From positions 124,001 through 188,000 of the forward strand of contig JBFWWP010000006.1 of assembly GCA_050246115.1 (NCBI GenBank): a DNA stretch of 64,000 bases. Reading direction: 5' to 3'. The notes under the pieces are model-generated. The model ran no database searches. It saw only the letters and a list, made by a program, of their open reading frames with translations, and was not told where the DNA came from. This DNA comes from JBFWWP01 sp050246115 (GTDB taxonomy: Bacteria; Planctomycetota; UBA8108; UBA1146; JAJFFE01). A program made the position numbers and the translations under genes. This document shows, in pieces, positions 25,501 to 33,264 of the stretch. Every line of letters begins with the position of its first letter. The stretch's first letter is position 1.

Positions 25501-25782
25501 GTGCGGGTTGCTGCGCTCGGTGAGTTTCCGGCGGGAACCGAACTCGAGTGGCGCATCGATGCGTGGTCTGCCGGTCGCGTGGAGTCCTCGAGGTCGCGTG
25601 GCCGGTCGGCCGCTCTCCCTCCCCGTCCGCAGCGAGCGTCACGATACGTCGTTACGGCTTGGCTTCACGCCGATGCGTCGGGACGGCGAACGCCGCTCGT
25701 CGAGGCCGTGGAGGTGAGCTGGCTCGCAGCTCCCGAGCCGTGGACTCCCGAGCCACTACCGCTGTTCGATGATCCAGGCTGA
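22543..25782 (+). CDS. very large GspK-like pseudopilin with a beta-rich C-terminal region
   Basis: The N-terminal part looks like a GspK pseudopilin: basic leader, then CGFASISVLFFVAALSLVAL with possible prepilin peptidase cleavage after Gly45. GspK is the pseudopilin type that lacks Glu at +5, as here. A helical stretch (about 66-230) follows. The remaining roughly 850 residues are beta-rich, with repeated tryptophan and short strands that suggest propeller or jelly-roll modules; GspK proteins normally have about 320 residues. The start is uncertain: ATG 22543 gives a 45-residue leader, while TTG 22291, overlapping the upstream stop, gives 130. Function beyond pseudopilus-tip placement is unknown. 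Confidence 0.65.
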   Translation: MSAGSAAGRWGPRNGRGRRSRSSAGISSPAWGSRAQASRCGRPCGFASISVLFFVAALSLVALAALGTAQATSRRHVVALRERAVRRVAAVALAIAESRARAELLDHHSGTATPAPPAEPDFEGFAVDVARDPVHDLRLRWVVERDADSGAIHQRQSPVVELAAASIDAVAAALEPYAESAAGRSTMQSLAVSLFEARGMLADADDLRAFVDHFVSQPGRSVGVRVDELLAGVDPLARLRRTNAHPTRTDGYDRGRLTRRGPPIEAGPTLVQRFTATLRQGGAEPRTWSVDRQKQVLHRIALRAQQDWLEPQLDQPGGILVGAALGPEVISDQDWDPGATEFVPTSNLAPLEVACQPRPHGLLLAGAGVRARIDDVGGLLRFVTLPPAPFAEESDDRPIQWVPELLLVGDAERSRVGFAHESVWCGWGRPQRLTRCPARVRALCPIGGRMLVWLIDDTLLLVESDGRVTREVFDFVADGAPVWLPLLDRWAFPVRTRGGGWRLVDVDLEVSFVGGSVPGADATLVQSDGVDGVFWVAPAGTSEVAVVCHTWIATDGARTQVGPALAGPAVAMSVFPARGVVATWRSDGRYELWRSSAVALARAGDGQVPEFHGVALPDVSRMSFWIPTPSGIVRHTLRPRSLKRVEFGAQMVLPPAVHPGDATFHAPLVRGLEGELLCSDGSRVVIEPTGTLTHAASVLRAPDLSDLFVDGAYSSPLRGETLRYSTVGHEIGEAELAIEEGSAELLVKPERRAATSADPGRPRTLLRLVQRGSISFAPDGAWIAQFHPSQPTASQIRAYQVIGPTERELRATSSIVRTPAAGSWEHQRSVTILGSPWELRVWVGEPPAELPRVVVDQAYPDGVLGSTIAVADTMEGGEWSRVGWGWSAGGRASLRIGAGESEWAADVTAAPWGGSAFRLRSRDWTAELGGEVGGAKSFKGTVQGLSLRPARIDPLPAASPIFASASRERPAWRWVLPFTVAPGGALVRVAALGEFPAGTELEWRIDAWSAGRVESSRSRGRSAALPPRPQRASRYVVTAWLHADASGRRTPLVEAVEVSWLAAPEPWTPEPLPLFDDPG

Positions 25783-25804
25783 GCGCTCTGCGGGCCGGAG
25801 CGCC

Positions 25805-25842
25805 GAGCAAAAGGGTGAAGTTATTCTTGGGCGACTCCTTAG
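25805..25842 (+). repeat. dispersed repeat copy (matches the end of the 35.4-kb element)
   Basis: The 38 bases from GAGCAA to CTTAG match the reverse complement of 35376-35413 with two differences. The core is GAAGTTATTCTTGGGCGACT. It sits between the GspK-like stop and the start of the next pseudopilin, and its low GC stands out from the surroundings. Confidence 0.85.
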
Positions 25843-25867
25843 TGCCGGACGCGATCCCGCGCGTGGC

Positions 25868-26269
25868 ATGCGGCCGCGGGAGCGGCGCTGCGGCTTCGCG
25901 CTGATCGACCTTTGCTTGGCATCGGTGTTGGTGGCCGCCGTGGTTCTGCCGCTGCTCGTCGAACTCACACGGCACCGACTGCGTCAGTTCTCGCAGGCGC
26001 GACGAGTGTCGCTCGAACGGGTACTGAGCGATTGGGTGAGCGGCGTATCCCTGTCCCTGTCCGAGACGGGGGAGCGTGCGCTGCTTCGCTTGGGGGAACC
26101 CGAGGTCATCATTGCCGAAACCGAGTCCGGCGTCTGGCGGACCGTTTCGTGGGATGGAGGCTACGAGTGGCAAGTCGAGTTCGTCCCAGGGGCCGACATC
26201 ACTCGCATCGTCGTCCGTTTCCGCTGCCGCGACGGCACGGCAACCCGTGTCCTGGCGCTTCCTCGGTAG
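25868..26269 (+). CDS. pseudopilin-like protein (GspI/GspH-like)
   Basis: The 133-residue product has a short basic leader and a type III signal, RRCG|FALIDLCLASVLVAAV, where the +5 residue is Asp rather than the usual Glu. A hydrophobic helix and then a small domain with beta strands (EWQVEFVP, ITRIVVRFRC) follow. It is probably cleaved by a prepilin peptidase and built into a pseudopilus. The frame is open back to ATG 25769, which overlaps the GspK-like gene, but that would add 33 residues encoded largely by a dispersed repeat; ATG 25868 is therefore preferred. Which pseudopilin class it belongs to is a guess. Confidence 0.65.
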   Translation: MRPRERRCGFALIDLCLASVLVAAVVLPLLVELTRHRLRQFSQARRVSLERVLSDWVSGVSLSLSETGERALLRLGEPEVIIAETESGVWRTVSWDGGYEWQVEFVPGADITRIVVRFRCRDGTATRVLALPR

Positions 26270-27021
26270 GATCTCGCGCGAGACCCGAGTTCGGGCTGAC
26301 GCTGGTCGAACTCCTGGTCGCGAGCGCCGGGACGTTGATCTTGCTTGGACTGCTCAGCGTCGCTTGGGCGAGTCTGGTGGCGCGCGAGCAGCGCTGGGCG
26401 ACCTTGCAGGGCGACGCGCTCGTCCTCGACGCCGCGGCGCGATCCTGGCGTGAGGACCGGCGCGCGTCTCATCCGCCGGTTCGGCTCGACCGCCTTCCCG
26501 CTTTGCACGTGTCCAGCGACTCGATCGAGATCGGCCCCTACACCGGTACCGACGCTCGCGAGAGCGAAGTCGTCCATCAGTTCAGCCGACGCCAGGACGG
26601 TTGGCTCTGGGAGCGTTCGGTGACGGCAGCCGGTCCGGTGGACGCACAGCGACTCGCGGCCCAGCTCGACATCCAGGTGCGGGGTCGACCCGGCGAGGCG
26701 CGGGCGTTCCTGCCGGCCGAGGTTCTCGGGCCGGCGGGACAGGGTCGGTGGTGGTGCGCGCATCGCTCGGAGATGGCGACCGCGGTGGTTGCGGCGTGGT
26801 GCTTGGAGGTGGACGGTCCAACGGAGGTTTCAGTGTTGGCGGAGTCCGAAGGTGTCGTCCTCGTGGAGTGGCCCGGAGCCAGCCCGCCCCGAGCGATCGT
26901 GCTCGAGGGCTACCAACGAGATCCAGGGCGTGAGGTCGTCGACCTGATCGTCCGCCGTGGCAACGCCGAGATCGTGCTCGTGCTCGATCAGTCCCCGCAC
27001 ACCGGAGCGGCCGGAGACTGA
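26167..27021 (+). CDS. pseudopilin-like protein (GspJ-like)
   Basis: The core is a canonical prepilin signal, FG|LTLVELLVASAGTLILLGLL, with Glu at +5. A beta-rich domain of about 240 residues follows, the size of GspJ/PulJ minor pseudopilins. It would form part of the pseudopilus tip with the GspK- and GspI-like proteins encoded upstream. The start is a problem: no ATG, GTG or TTG lies within the roughly 40 codons before the signal, and GTG 26167 overlaps the upstream gene by 103 bases. A rare start codon nearer 26260 is possible. It is the last gene before a strong terminator. Confidence 0.65.
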   Translation: MASRVRPRGRHHSHRRPFPLPRRHGNPCPGASSVGSRARPEFGLTLVELLVASAGTLILLGLLSVAWASLVAREQRWATLQGDALVLDAAARSWREDRRASHPPVRLDRLPALHVSSDSIEIGPYTGTDARESEVVHQFSRRQDGWLWERSVTAAGPVDAQRLAAQLDIQVRGRPGEARAFLPAEVLGPAGQGRWWCAHRSEMATAVVAAWCLEVDGPTEVSVLAESEGVVLVEWPGASPPRAIVLEGYQRDPGREVVDLIVRRGNAEIVLVLDQSPHTGAAGD

Positions 27022-27067
27022 GGATCGCCGCGACGGGTGCACAGCGCTGAGTGGCTCAGAAAGGGAA

Positions 27068-27109
27068 GCCCCGAAGCAGCCGTCGCGAGCGGCTGCTTCG
27101 GGGCATTTT
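27068..27109. terminator. strong intrinsic terminator between convergent operons
   Basis: GCCCCGAAGCAGCCG pairs perfectly over 15 bp with CGGCTGCTTCGGGGC around a 7-base loop, and ATTTTGG follows on the plus strand. It closes the secretion-like operon and may also serve the minus-strand dockerin gene ending at 27156. Confidence 0.85.
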
Positions 27110-27155
27110 GGTTTCGCGAGTTCCCGCTTCCCGGGGTGATCTGGGGCAGCCCCGG

Positions 27156-27992
27156 TCAGCAGCCGGGATAGAAGTTGCACTCCGAACCGCCGCCCGGATC
27201 GATTCCGCAGCCCGGATACGGTTGCGGTGGGGGCGGTCCGTTCGAGAACTGCCAGGTGACGAGGTAGATCACGTCGGAGATGTCGCGGAGACCATCGCCG
27301 TTGATGTCCATCGACAGCAAGCAGTTCGGGGCGGCGCCGTTCTGGAAGAGGAACTGGATGGTGTAGATGGCGTCGCCGATGTTCGACACCCCATCGCTGT
27401 TGGGGTCACCGCGCGAGAAGCTCGGCAGGTCCACGACGGTGATCGTCGAGTTGGTCAGCGTCGGGAACGCACTGATGCCGCCGACCAAACTGATCACGTT
27501 GCTGAGCGGCGGAGTGCCGATGTTGTTCTGGAGCTGAATCGTGAACTGCTGGCCGACGATCAAGGGGTCGTCGACGATCGAGTACGAAAACCGAGCGACC
27601 GAACGCGGGCCGCCCGCGGGCAGCGACTGACCGTTGAACGGGAAGTTCAGGTCGAAGATCACGGCGAGCGAGCTGTAGTCCGGCATCAGCTTCGTGGTCA
27701 GGAACTCGATTCCGCCGTTCTGGCCGGGTGCCGCAACCGGACCCATGACCGTCACGATGTCGAGGCCGGACACGTCGGCTGCCGCCGCCGTGAAGATGGC
27801 TGGGTCGAACGTCGTGACGCACGTGTAGCCGGCGATCGCCTGCACGTTCGTAAGGAGCACTCGACAAGAGAACGTCGAGCCAGCGCCGACCGTCTGGTCG
27901 GAGAGAACCATCGAGTTCTGGGCGTACGCAGCCGAGCCGGCCCCGAGAAAGAGGAAGAGCGCGGCCAAGGTGAGGTGGCGACTTCGTCGCAT
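27156..27992 (-). CDS. secreted cohesin-like plus dockerin-type protein
   Basis: This 278-residue protein has a signal peptide (cut near AYAQ, residue 23). It has one beta-sandwich domain (about 25-190) whose opening resembles a cohesin: GAGSTFSCRVLLTNVQAIAG, then a DPAIF segment. The C-terminus has two dockerin-type loops (DPNSDGVSNIGD, DINGDGLRDISD) and a Cys-rich tail ending YPGC. Carrying both partner modules suggests attachment between surface proteins, an inference from cellulosome systems. ATG 27992 follows AGGAGA by 8 bases, which decides the start against upstream in-frame ATGs. It is the last gene of the minus-strand dockerin row. Confidence 0.85.
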   Translation of the reverse strand: MRRSRHLTLAALFLFLGAGSAAYAQNSMVLSDQTVGAGSTFSCRVLLTNVQAIAGYTCVTTFDPAIFTAAAADVSGLDIVTVMGPVAAPGQNGGIEFLTTKLMPDYSSLAVIFDLNFPFNGQSLPAGGPRSVARFSYSIVDDPLIVGQQFTIQLQNNIGTPPLSNVISLVGGISAFPTLTNSTITVVDLPSFSRGDPNSDGVSNIGDAIYTIQFLFQNGAAPNCLLSMDINGDGLRDISDVIYLVTWQFSNGPPPPQPYPGCGIDPGGGSECNFYPGC

Positions 27993-28039
27993 CCGATCTT
28001 CTCCTGTGTCCATAATGGTTATCAGAAACTCTGCACGGC

Positions 28040-29500
28040 CTACGGGCAACTCCCCTGCGGGTAGGTCATGCAACCCAATGTGTCGGTATCGGTCAGGTCG
28101 ACCCCGCAGACCCCAAAGGGCTGTGGCGGGAAGGCCTGGTTCACGAACAAGTAGCCGATCAGGTAGATTGCATCGGACAGGTCGATCAGGCCGTCGTCGT
28201 TGTAGTCGCAGGCGTCCCGACAGTTCGGCGTGGCGCCACTGGCGAACAGGAACTGGAGCACGAAGATGACGTCTCCGAGGTTCACCTGGCCGTCGACGTT
28301 GCAGTCTCCGCGCTGGAAGACCAGCACGCTCGAGTCAAAGGTCACTAGGCCGTCGATGCGAATCACGGGGACGCTGACCCCACTCTCGAGAATCGCGAAG
28401 TTGGTCTTCGGTGGACTGCCGAGTCCGTCTTCGAGTCGGACCTCGGTCATCGTTCCTTCGGGCGCGGTCGCCGACCCATGGAAGTTCAGGAACAGGATCG
28501 ATCGATAGGCGCCCGCAGCCGTCGCCGGCAGCAGCACGGGGAGCGGCTCGAACGGCGTGGTGAAGTCGAATACGACCCCAATCGTGACGAGATCGCGCAG
28601 TCCCGGCCCACCGCCGGCGCCCGGCTCCCAGCTGACCGCTGCGAAACCACCGGAAACACCGCCTTCCCACGGCTCCCCGCCCGGCGGGAGGTGAGCGTTC
28701 TGGCTTCGCAGGATCGGGTCGGCGTTGGTTCCACGGCCCGTGATGTCGCAGTTGTCGGAGCAGCCGCAGACCGGATCGAAGACGGACATACAGCCGAGGT
28801 TCAGCAGCGTGCTGTTCCAGCTCACCACCAACTGAAAGCCGCGATAGCTGTCTTGGTGGCTGGCGTAGATGGGGACGATCAGGTCCCTACCAGGAGCCGT
28901 GACCACGTCGCGAACCTCGAAGATGTTCTCGTTGAGCACGGTGAAGGTGCCACCGGTCAAGGTCGGGAAGGAAGACTCCCCCGAGTTCGAGAAGGTATTG
29001 GAGATCGAGGGGTTTCCGATGCCGTTGACGAACTGCAGAGCATACGCGCCGGGTGCGGCATTCGACGGGACATCGAACACCAAGCGGACGAGGCTCTGGG
29101 CAGTGGTCGGCGAAGGTTGGATCGCCGTCGGCGGGTTCAAAGGCATCAGTTCGAGAATGACGCCCACGGTGAACTGCGAACTCAGGGGATCGTGATTCAC
29201 CGCGACGAAGTCCGGATCGGCTCCGAGGAGCGCCGCCTGAGTGGCCGTGCCGGTGAAGTCTACCGTACCGGTAAAGCTCACGTCCGCCGGGCTGGGATAC
29301 TGCACGGCGAGGGAGAACGAGTGGATCGCCACATCGTTCGTCGCCATCACCGCCACTGGGACGCCCGACTGGCCGGGCACTCCCTGCCCAGGTCCGAAGG
29401 ACAGCGCGTTCACAGCGAACGAAGGAGAGGTCGCCACCACGCCGAGCATGAGGACGGTGAACACCCGCAGCATGCGCCCGAAGGGGTCGGTAGAACGCAT
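28040..29500 (-). CDS. secreted protein with two cohesin-like modules and dockerin-type repeats, paralogue A
   Basis: A 486-residue exported protein: signal peptide to about residue 28, cohesin-like module 1 (about 30-170, with GVPVAVMATNDVAIHSFS), module 2 (about 175-395) and two dockerin-type loops (DCNVDGQVNLGD, DYNDDGLIDLSD). It ends in the tail CGVDLTDTDTLGCMTYP then GSCP. Each module is closed by a recurring FVNGIGNP or LEDGLGSPP phrase. It is homologous along its whole length and exactly equal in size to the gene at 30087-31547, so the pair arose by duplication. ATG 29500 has AGGAGG 6 bases upstream. The ligand is unknown. Confidence 0.87.
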   Translation of the reverse strand: MRSTDPFGRMLRVFTVLMLGVVATSPSFAVNALSFGPGQGVPGQSGVPVAVMATNDVAIHSFSLAVQYPSPADVSFTGTVDFTGTATQAALLGADPDFVAVNHDPLSSQFTVGVILELMPLNPPTAIQPSPTTAQSLVRLVFDVPSNAAPGAYALQFVNGIGNPSISNTFSNSGESSFPTLTGGTFTVLNENIFEVRDVVTAPGRDLIVPIYASHQDSYRGFQLVVSWNSTLLNLGCMSVFDPVCGCSDNCDITGRGTNADPILRSQNAHLPPGGEPWEGGVSGGFAAVSWEPGAGGGPGLRDLVTIGVVFDFTTPFEPLPVLLPATAAGAYRSILFLNFHGSATAPEGTMTEVRLEDGLGSPPKTNFAILESGVSVPVIRIDGLVTFDSSVLVFQRGDCNVDGQVNLGDVIFVLQFLFASGATPNCRDACDYNDDGLIDLSDAIYLIGYLFVNQAFPPQPFGVCGVDLTDTDTLGCMTYPQGSCP

Positions 29501-29953
29501 CGAGTTCCTCCTCTTGATGAGAGCCAACGACTGGGTGTCCCTTGAACCTCAGCAAGTCCTTCGGGACGGATCGAAGCCGGGAAAGAGCATCCCCACTACG
29601 AGACACGCACTAGACTCTACTGGTGGCAGACTCGAACCCAAACAGGACCCGGATTCTACCATTCCGGGTCGTCTGGTCCAAGGAAACAATGCCGGCCCAC
29701 CGTCTGCTCACGACCTTCTCTTGGCCTTGCAGAGGGGCCTGAGCCACAGGTCCGCGGGAACCGGCTCTGGCTGCCACACGCGCCATTGAACCCGAGGATG
29801 GCCCGGATGCCCCCAAAGGGGGCGTGGAGCACCGTGTCGACCCACGTCGTGCCCGCGATTCCTCCGGCCCCGGAGATCGCCCCGACTGCCCCCTTCCCGC
29901 CCCCTCGAGCCAAGGCCAGGTCGCGCTCCGGCTCGTCGGGGAAGCAACGAAAG

Positions 29954-30008
29954 AACCCTGGGCCGTGAGCGCCGCGAGGTCCTCGCGCCCAGCTCACGAC
30001 CCAGGGTT
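29954..30008 (-). terminator. long hairpin, probable terminator of the 30087-31547 gene
   Basis: AACCCTGGG at 29954-29962 and CCCAGGGTT at 30000-30008 form the base of a branched stem that also pairs GTGAGC with GCTCAC and CGCGA with TCGCG. On the minus strand it is followed by TTCTTTCGTT. The rest of 29501-30086 contains no gene I can support. Confidence 0.65.
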
Positions 30009-30086
30009 CACACGTCTTCGTGGCACCTGCGAAGCGGCCCGGTGCGCGTGCCACGCCGGGCCGACACTCGCCGTGTTACGCCACGA

Positions 30087-31547
30087 TCACGGACACTCCG
30101 CGAATGGGTAGCTCGCGCAGTCGAGGGCGTCCCCGGCAGTCAGATCGACTCCGCACACGGTGAACGGCTGCGGCGGGTGCGGGCCGTTGGCAAACAGGTA
30201 GGTGATCAGATAGATCGCGTCCGAGAGATCGATGAAGCCATCGTCGTTGGCGTCCGACGCATCGCGGCACAGGGGTGCAGCTCCCATGGAGAACAGGAAA
30301 CCGAGCGTACTGATCACGTCACCGAGGTTGATCATGCCGTCTTGGTTGGCGTCAGCCCGCTGGAACACGAGCACGTTGGTATCGAACGTAACGGTTCCGT
30401 TCACTTTGAGCACCGGAACGCTGAACCCGCCCGTGACGATCGCGAAGTTCGACTGCGGGGGCGAACCCAGTCCGTCCTCGAGGCGAACCATGGTCGTGGT
30501 GCCCGTCGGTGTCGTGGCCATGGTGCTGAATCGCAGGAACAGGATCGACTGGTTCAGGTTGTTGCCCGGCGGTAGGGTGCCGGGAGGCGGCAGAATCACC
30601 AAGTTGGTCTGGAACGGCGGCACGAAGTCGAACACGACTGCCACGGTCAGTAGGTCGCGAACGCCGTCGCCCAGAGTGCCGCCGGCGCCTGGTTCGTACT
30701 TGAGCTCGACGAAGCCCCCGTCGACCCCGCCCTCCCACGGCTCCAAGCCTGGTGTCAGACTCGGGTTTTGCGGCCGTAGCACGGCGTCTGCAGTCGTGCC
30801 ACGACCGGTGACGTTGCACGGCACAGGGTTGCCGGGCACGCAGCCCAGGTTGAGAAGATTGCGGTTCCAGCTGACAACCACTTGGAAGCCTTGGTAGTCG
30901 TCGACGTGGCTCGAGAACACCGGCACGACGATGGAGAGACCCGAGCGCGCCACGACGTCCGGAATCCGGAACTCGTTCTGATTCAACACGGTGAAGGTGC
31001 TGTTCACCAGGGTCGGAAACGACGACTCGCCGGCGTTCGAGAACGTGTTGACGATCGGCGGGTTGCCGATTCCGTTCACGAAGTCGAAAGGATAGGTGCC
31101 GGGCGCAGCGTTCGACGGCACGTCGAACAACAGATTCATGATCGCTTGGGCGGTGGTGGGCGAAGCCGGGATCGCGGCCGGCGGGGCCGATGGCATCAGC
31201 TCCAGAATGACGCCAACGACGACGTCACCGGTTGCTGGGTTGTGCTGGACCGCCACGAAGGCGGGACCACTCGGAGCTGCGACGAGCGAGGCCGTGCCGT
31301 CGAAGCTGACTCCACCAACGGCCGGGAAATCCAAGTCCTGCTGCGGATAGCGCACCGCGATGGAGAACGAGTGGATCGGCGCATCGTTCTTTGCCATGAC
31401 AACGACGGGTACACCGACTTGCCCGGGAAACCCCTGACCCGCAACCAACGAAAGTTCGTTCACGGCCAACGCTGGCGAGCTCGCGAGAACGGCCAGCGAA
31501 AGTGCGATCCGCATCCGATGCGCGCACTTGGAGACAAATGAAGACAT
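30087..31547 (-). CDS. secreted protein with two cohesin-like modules and dockerin-type repeats, paralogue B
   Basis: This 486-residue protein has the same design as its neighbour at 28040-29500: signal peptide, two cohesin-like modules each closed by a GIGNPP or LEDGLGSPP phrase, two dockerin-type loops (DANQDGMINLGD, DANDDGFIDLSD) and the tail CGVDLTAGDALDCASYP then ECP. The first loop has Ala where most have Cys. The two paralogues differ through most surface positions, so the duplication is not recent. ATG 31547 lies 8 bases after GGAGGAG. The 31548-31923 stretch upstream holds its promoter region and the terminator of the next gene, but no other gene. Confidence 0.87.
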   Translation of the reverse strand: MSSFVSKCAHRMRIALSLAVLASSPALAVNELSLVAGQGFPGQVGVPVVVMAKNDAPIHSFSIAVRYPQQDLDFPAVGGVSFDGTASLVAAPSGPAFVAVQHNPATGDVVVGVILELMPSAPPAAIPASPTTAQAIMNLLFDVPSNAAPGTYPFDFVNGIGNPPIVNTFSNAGESSFPTLVNSTFTVLNQNEFRIPDVVARSGLSIVVPVFSSHVDDYQGFQVVVSWNRNLLNLGCVPGNPVPCNVTGRGTTADAVLRPQNPSLTPGLEPWEGGVDGGFVELKYEPGAGGTLGDGVRDLLTVAVVFDFVPPFQTNLVILPPPGTLPPGNNLNQSILFLRFSTMATTPTGTTTMVRLEDGLGSPPQSNFAIVTGGFSVPVLKVNGTVTFDTNVLVFQRADANQDGMINLGDVISTLGFLFSMGAAPLCRDASDANDDGFIDLSDAIYLITYLFANGPHPPQPFTVCGVDLTAGDALDCASYPFAECP

Positions 31548-31861
31548 CGATCGGCTCCTCCAAAGAGTGTCGAAGAGGTGCAAGGGACCCGAGACAACCC
31601 ACACTCGAGTCGAGACCCGTCGCCGAGGAGGAGGCCCGCCGATTGGCGAGTGGCCCGCATGAGCTTCGGAGTCGAGTGGATCGAAACCGAGAGCCCCCGG
31701 CGTAGCGTCGAATCTACCACGCTCACCCCGTCGATCCTAGGGTTTGCTGCGGGCACGTTTTTTGGATGCGCCAACGTCGGATAGCGCCGAGCCCGACTCC
31801 AACTCGGCCGCTCAGGTAGCGATACGGATCCTTCGGGTGTGCGAACGATCCGTAAAGAAAA

Positions 31862-31894
31862 AGAGCCCGCCCCTCGAGTCGAGGAGCGGGCTCT
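31862..31894 (-). terminator. intrinsic terminator of the 31924-33219 gene
   Basis: On the minus strand AGAGCCCGC pairs with GCGGGCTCT around a loop that can itself pair (CTCGACTCGAG), and TTTTTCTTT follows. This is a textbook rho-independent terminator 30 bases after the stop codon. Confidence 0.9.
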
Positions 31895-31923
31895 GAAGGA
31901 AAGACGAAGACTACGAGCGACCC

Positions 31924-33219
31924 TTAGTCGTCCGCGTCTCCGTTGCAGCCGAGGCCGTCACCCGTGGTGCCGTCGATACCTGGCACGAACGGGCCCGGCG
32001 CTGCGGGCGGCGGCGGCTCACTGCCGACCGGGAGACCCAGGACGTAGTTGAACGTCTGGATCGCGTCGGTCGCGTCGAGCGAACCGTCGTCGTTGAAATC
32101 GCACGCGTCGTCACACACCGGATCCGGCCCGCTCTGGAACAGGAAGTTCAAGAGGTAGACGCCGTCGGCGATGTCGACCTGCACGTCGGCGTTGCAGTCG
32201 CCGCGCAGGAACGGGTTGAAGTTGACGATGTTGATCGCCCCATCCACCAGGTTCGGCGACTCGGTGCCCGCGTCGGCGAACACCAACAAGTTGCTGACCG
32301 CCGGGCTGCCAATGCCATCCGTGAGAACGAGCGGCGAGGAACTCGGGGTCGGCGCGAGCGGGTTGATGGTCCACGTGATGGTCGCGATCGCCACGTCGGT
32401 TCCCGCCGGAATTGGCGCGATACCCGGCAGCGGGTCGCCGAAGTCCATCACGAGGCCGATCGCCAGCTCGCCCGAAGGCGAGCCCGGCTGCAGCTCGAAG
32501 AAGCCAGCCGTCGCGGCCGGGCCAACGGGCGCAGCCGACGCCGGAGTGATCAGTGCGTCGTCATAGGTCAGGGCGACTTGAGCCGCCGCGACCGGATCGA
32601 CGTTGGTCAGCAAAATGTCCGAGTCGACCGTGCCGGCCGTGAGAATCGCCGTGGCGCTCCCGGCGGTCAGGAAGTTCGGGCTCAGAATGCTGATCGAACC
32701 CGCGGCGAAGTTGGGCGTCAACGACGCGCCACTCTCGACCACGACCGCCGCAACCGGCGGTGCGCCCAGCGTGTCGCAGACCGTCAGCGAGTAGTTGCCC
32801 GACGGACCCGCCAGCGAGTACTGCGCGGTCGCCGCCTGAATGTCGCTGCCGGCCGGCAGCACGTTCACGCCGAACAGGTCGATGACCACGCCCTGCGTCC
32901 AACCCGCGCCCGGGAACGCCGCGCGCGACTCGAAGCCGGGCATGGCGCCGCCGTTGATCGTGGCCACGTCGGACCCGGTCGCAACCGTGCCCATCACGAC
33001 ATCGATCGCCGCGCTGGTGTGGCAAACGCCGTACGACCAGCCCTGGAGCGCGATCGCTCCCACGCCGGTGCTCTGAATGCGGCTTTCGACGGTCACCATG
33101 CCGCCGGTCGAGCCGGAGGCGCTGCCGACCGCAATGGTGTAGGGCGAACCCGCAAACGTCGCACTCGAGCACAGCGCGAGACCGGCGAAGGCCGCCCCCG
33201 CGAAGAATCTCTTAAGCAT
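31924..33219 (-). CDS. secreted protein with beta-sandwich modules and dockerin-type repeats
   Basis: The 431-residue product has a clear signal peptide (cut near TFAG, residue 24). Two beta-rich modules follow (about 25-185 and 185-340), the second with a VALTYDDALI strand like cohesins. The dockerin-type pair is DCNADVQVDIAD (where the usual Gly of the first loop is Val) and DFNDDGSLDATD, followed by a Pro-rich tail and GTTGDGLGCNGDADD. The chain ends without the CP residues seen in most neighbours. ATG 33219 follows an AGGAAAGGA site by about 7 bases. It is transcribed after the 33265 gene with 45 bases between them and ends at a strong terminator. Confidence 0.85.
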   Translation of the reverse strand: MLKRFFAGAAFAGLALCSSATFAGSPYTIAVGSASGSTGGMVTVESRIQSTGVGAIALQGWSYGVCHTSAAIDVVMGTVATGSDVATINGGAMPGFESRAAFPGAGWTQGVVIDLFGVNVLPAGSDIQAATAQYSLAGPSGNYSLTVCDTLGAPPVAAVVVESGASLTPNFAAGSISILSPNFLTAGSATAILTAGTVDSDILLTNVDPVAAAQVALTYDDALITPASAAPVGPAATAGFFELQPGSPSGELAIGLVMDFGDPLPGIAPIPAGTDVAIATITWTINPLAPTPSSSPLVLTDGIGSPAVSNLLVFADAGTESPNLVDGAINIVNFNPFLRGDCNADVQVDIADGVYLLNFLFQSGPDPVCDDACDFNDDGSLDATDAIQTFNYVLGLPVGSEPPPPAAPGPFVPGIDGTTGDGLGCNGDADD

Positions 33220-33264
33220 TGTGCATCCTTTCCTTGAAGCAAACGCTCGGAAACCCAGGCCTTC

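Noticed and set aside
29600..29660. tRNA-like T-loop sequence (GGGTTCGAGTC on the minus strand)
   Set aside because: The neighbouring bases do not form a T-stem or an acceptor stem, and no anticodon arm can be drawn.
29656..30054. Open frame of 132 codons on the minus strand
   Set aside because: It runs through the terminator hairpin of the 30087 gene, has no ribosome binding site and matches nothing I know.
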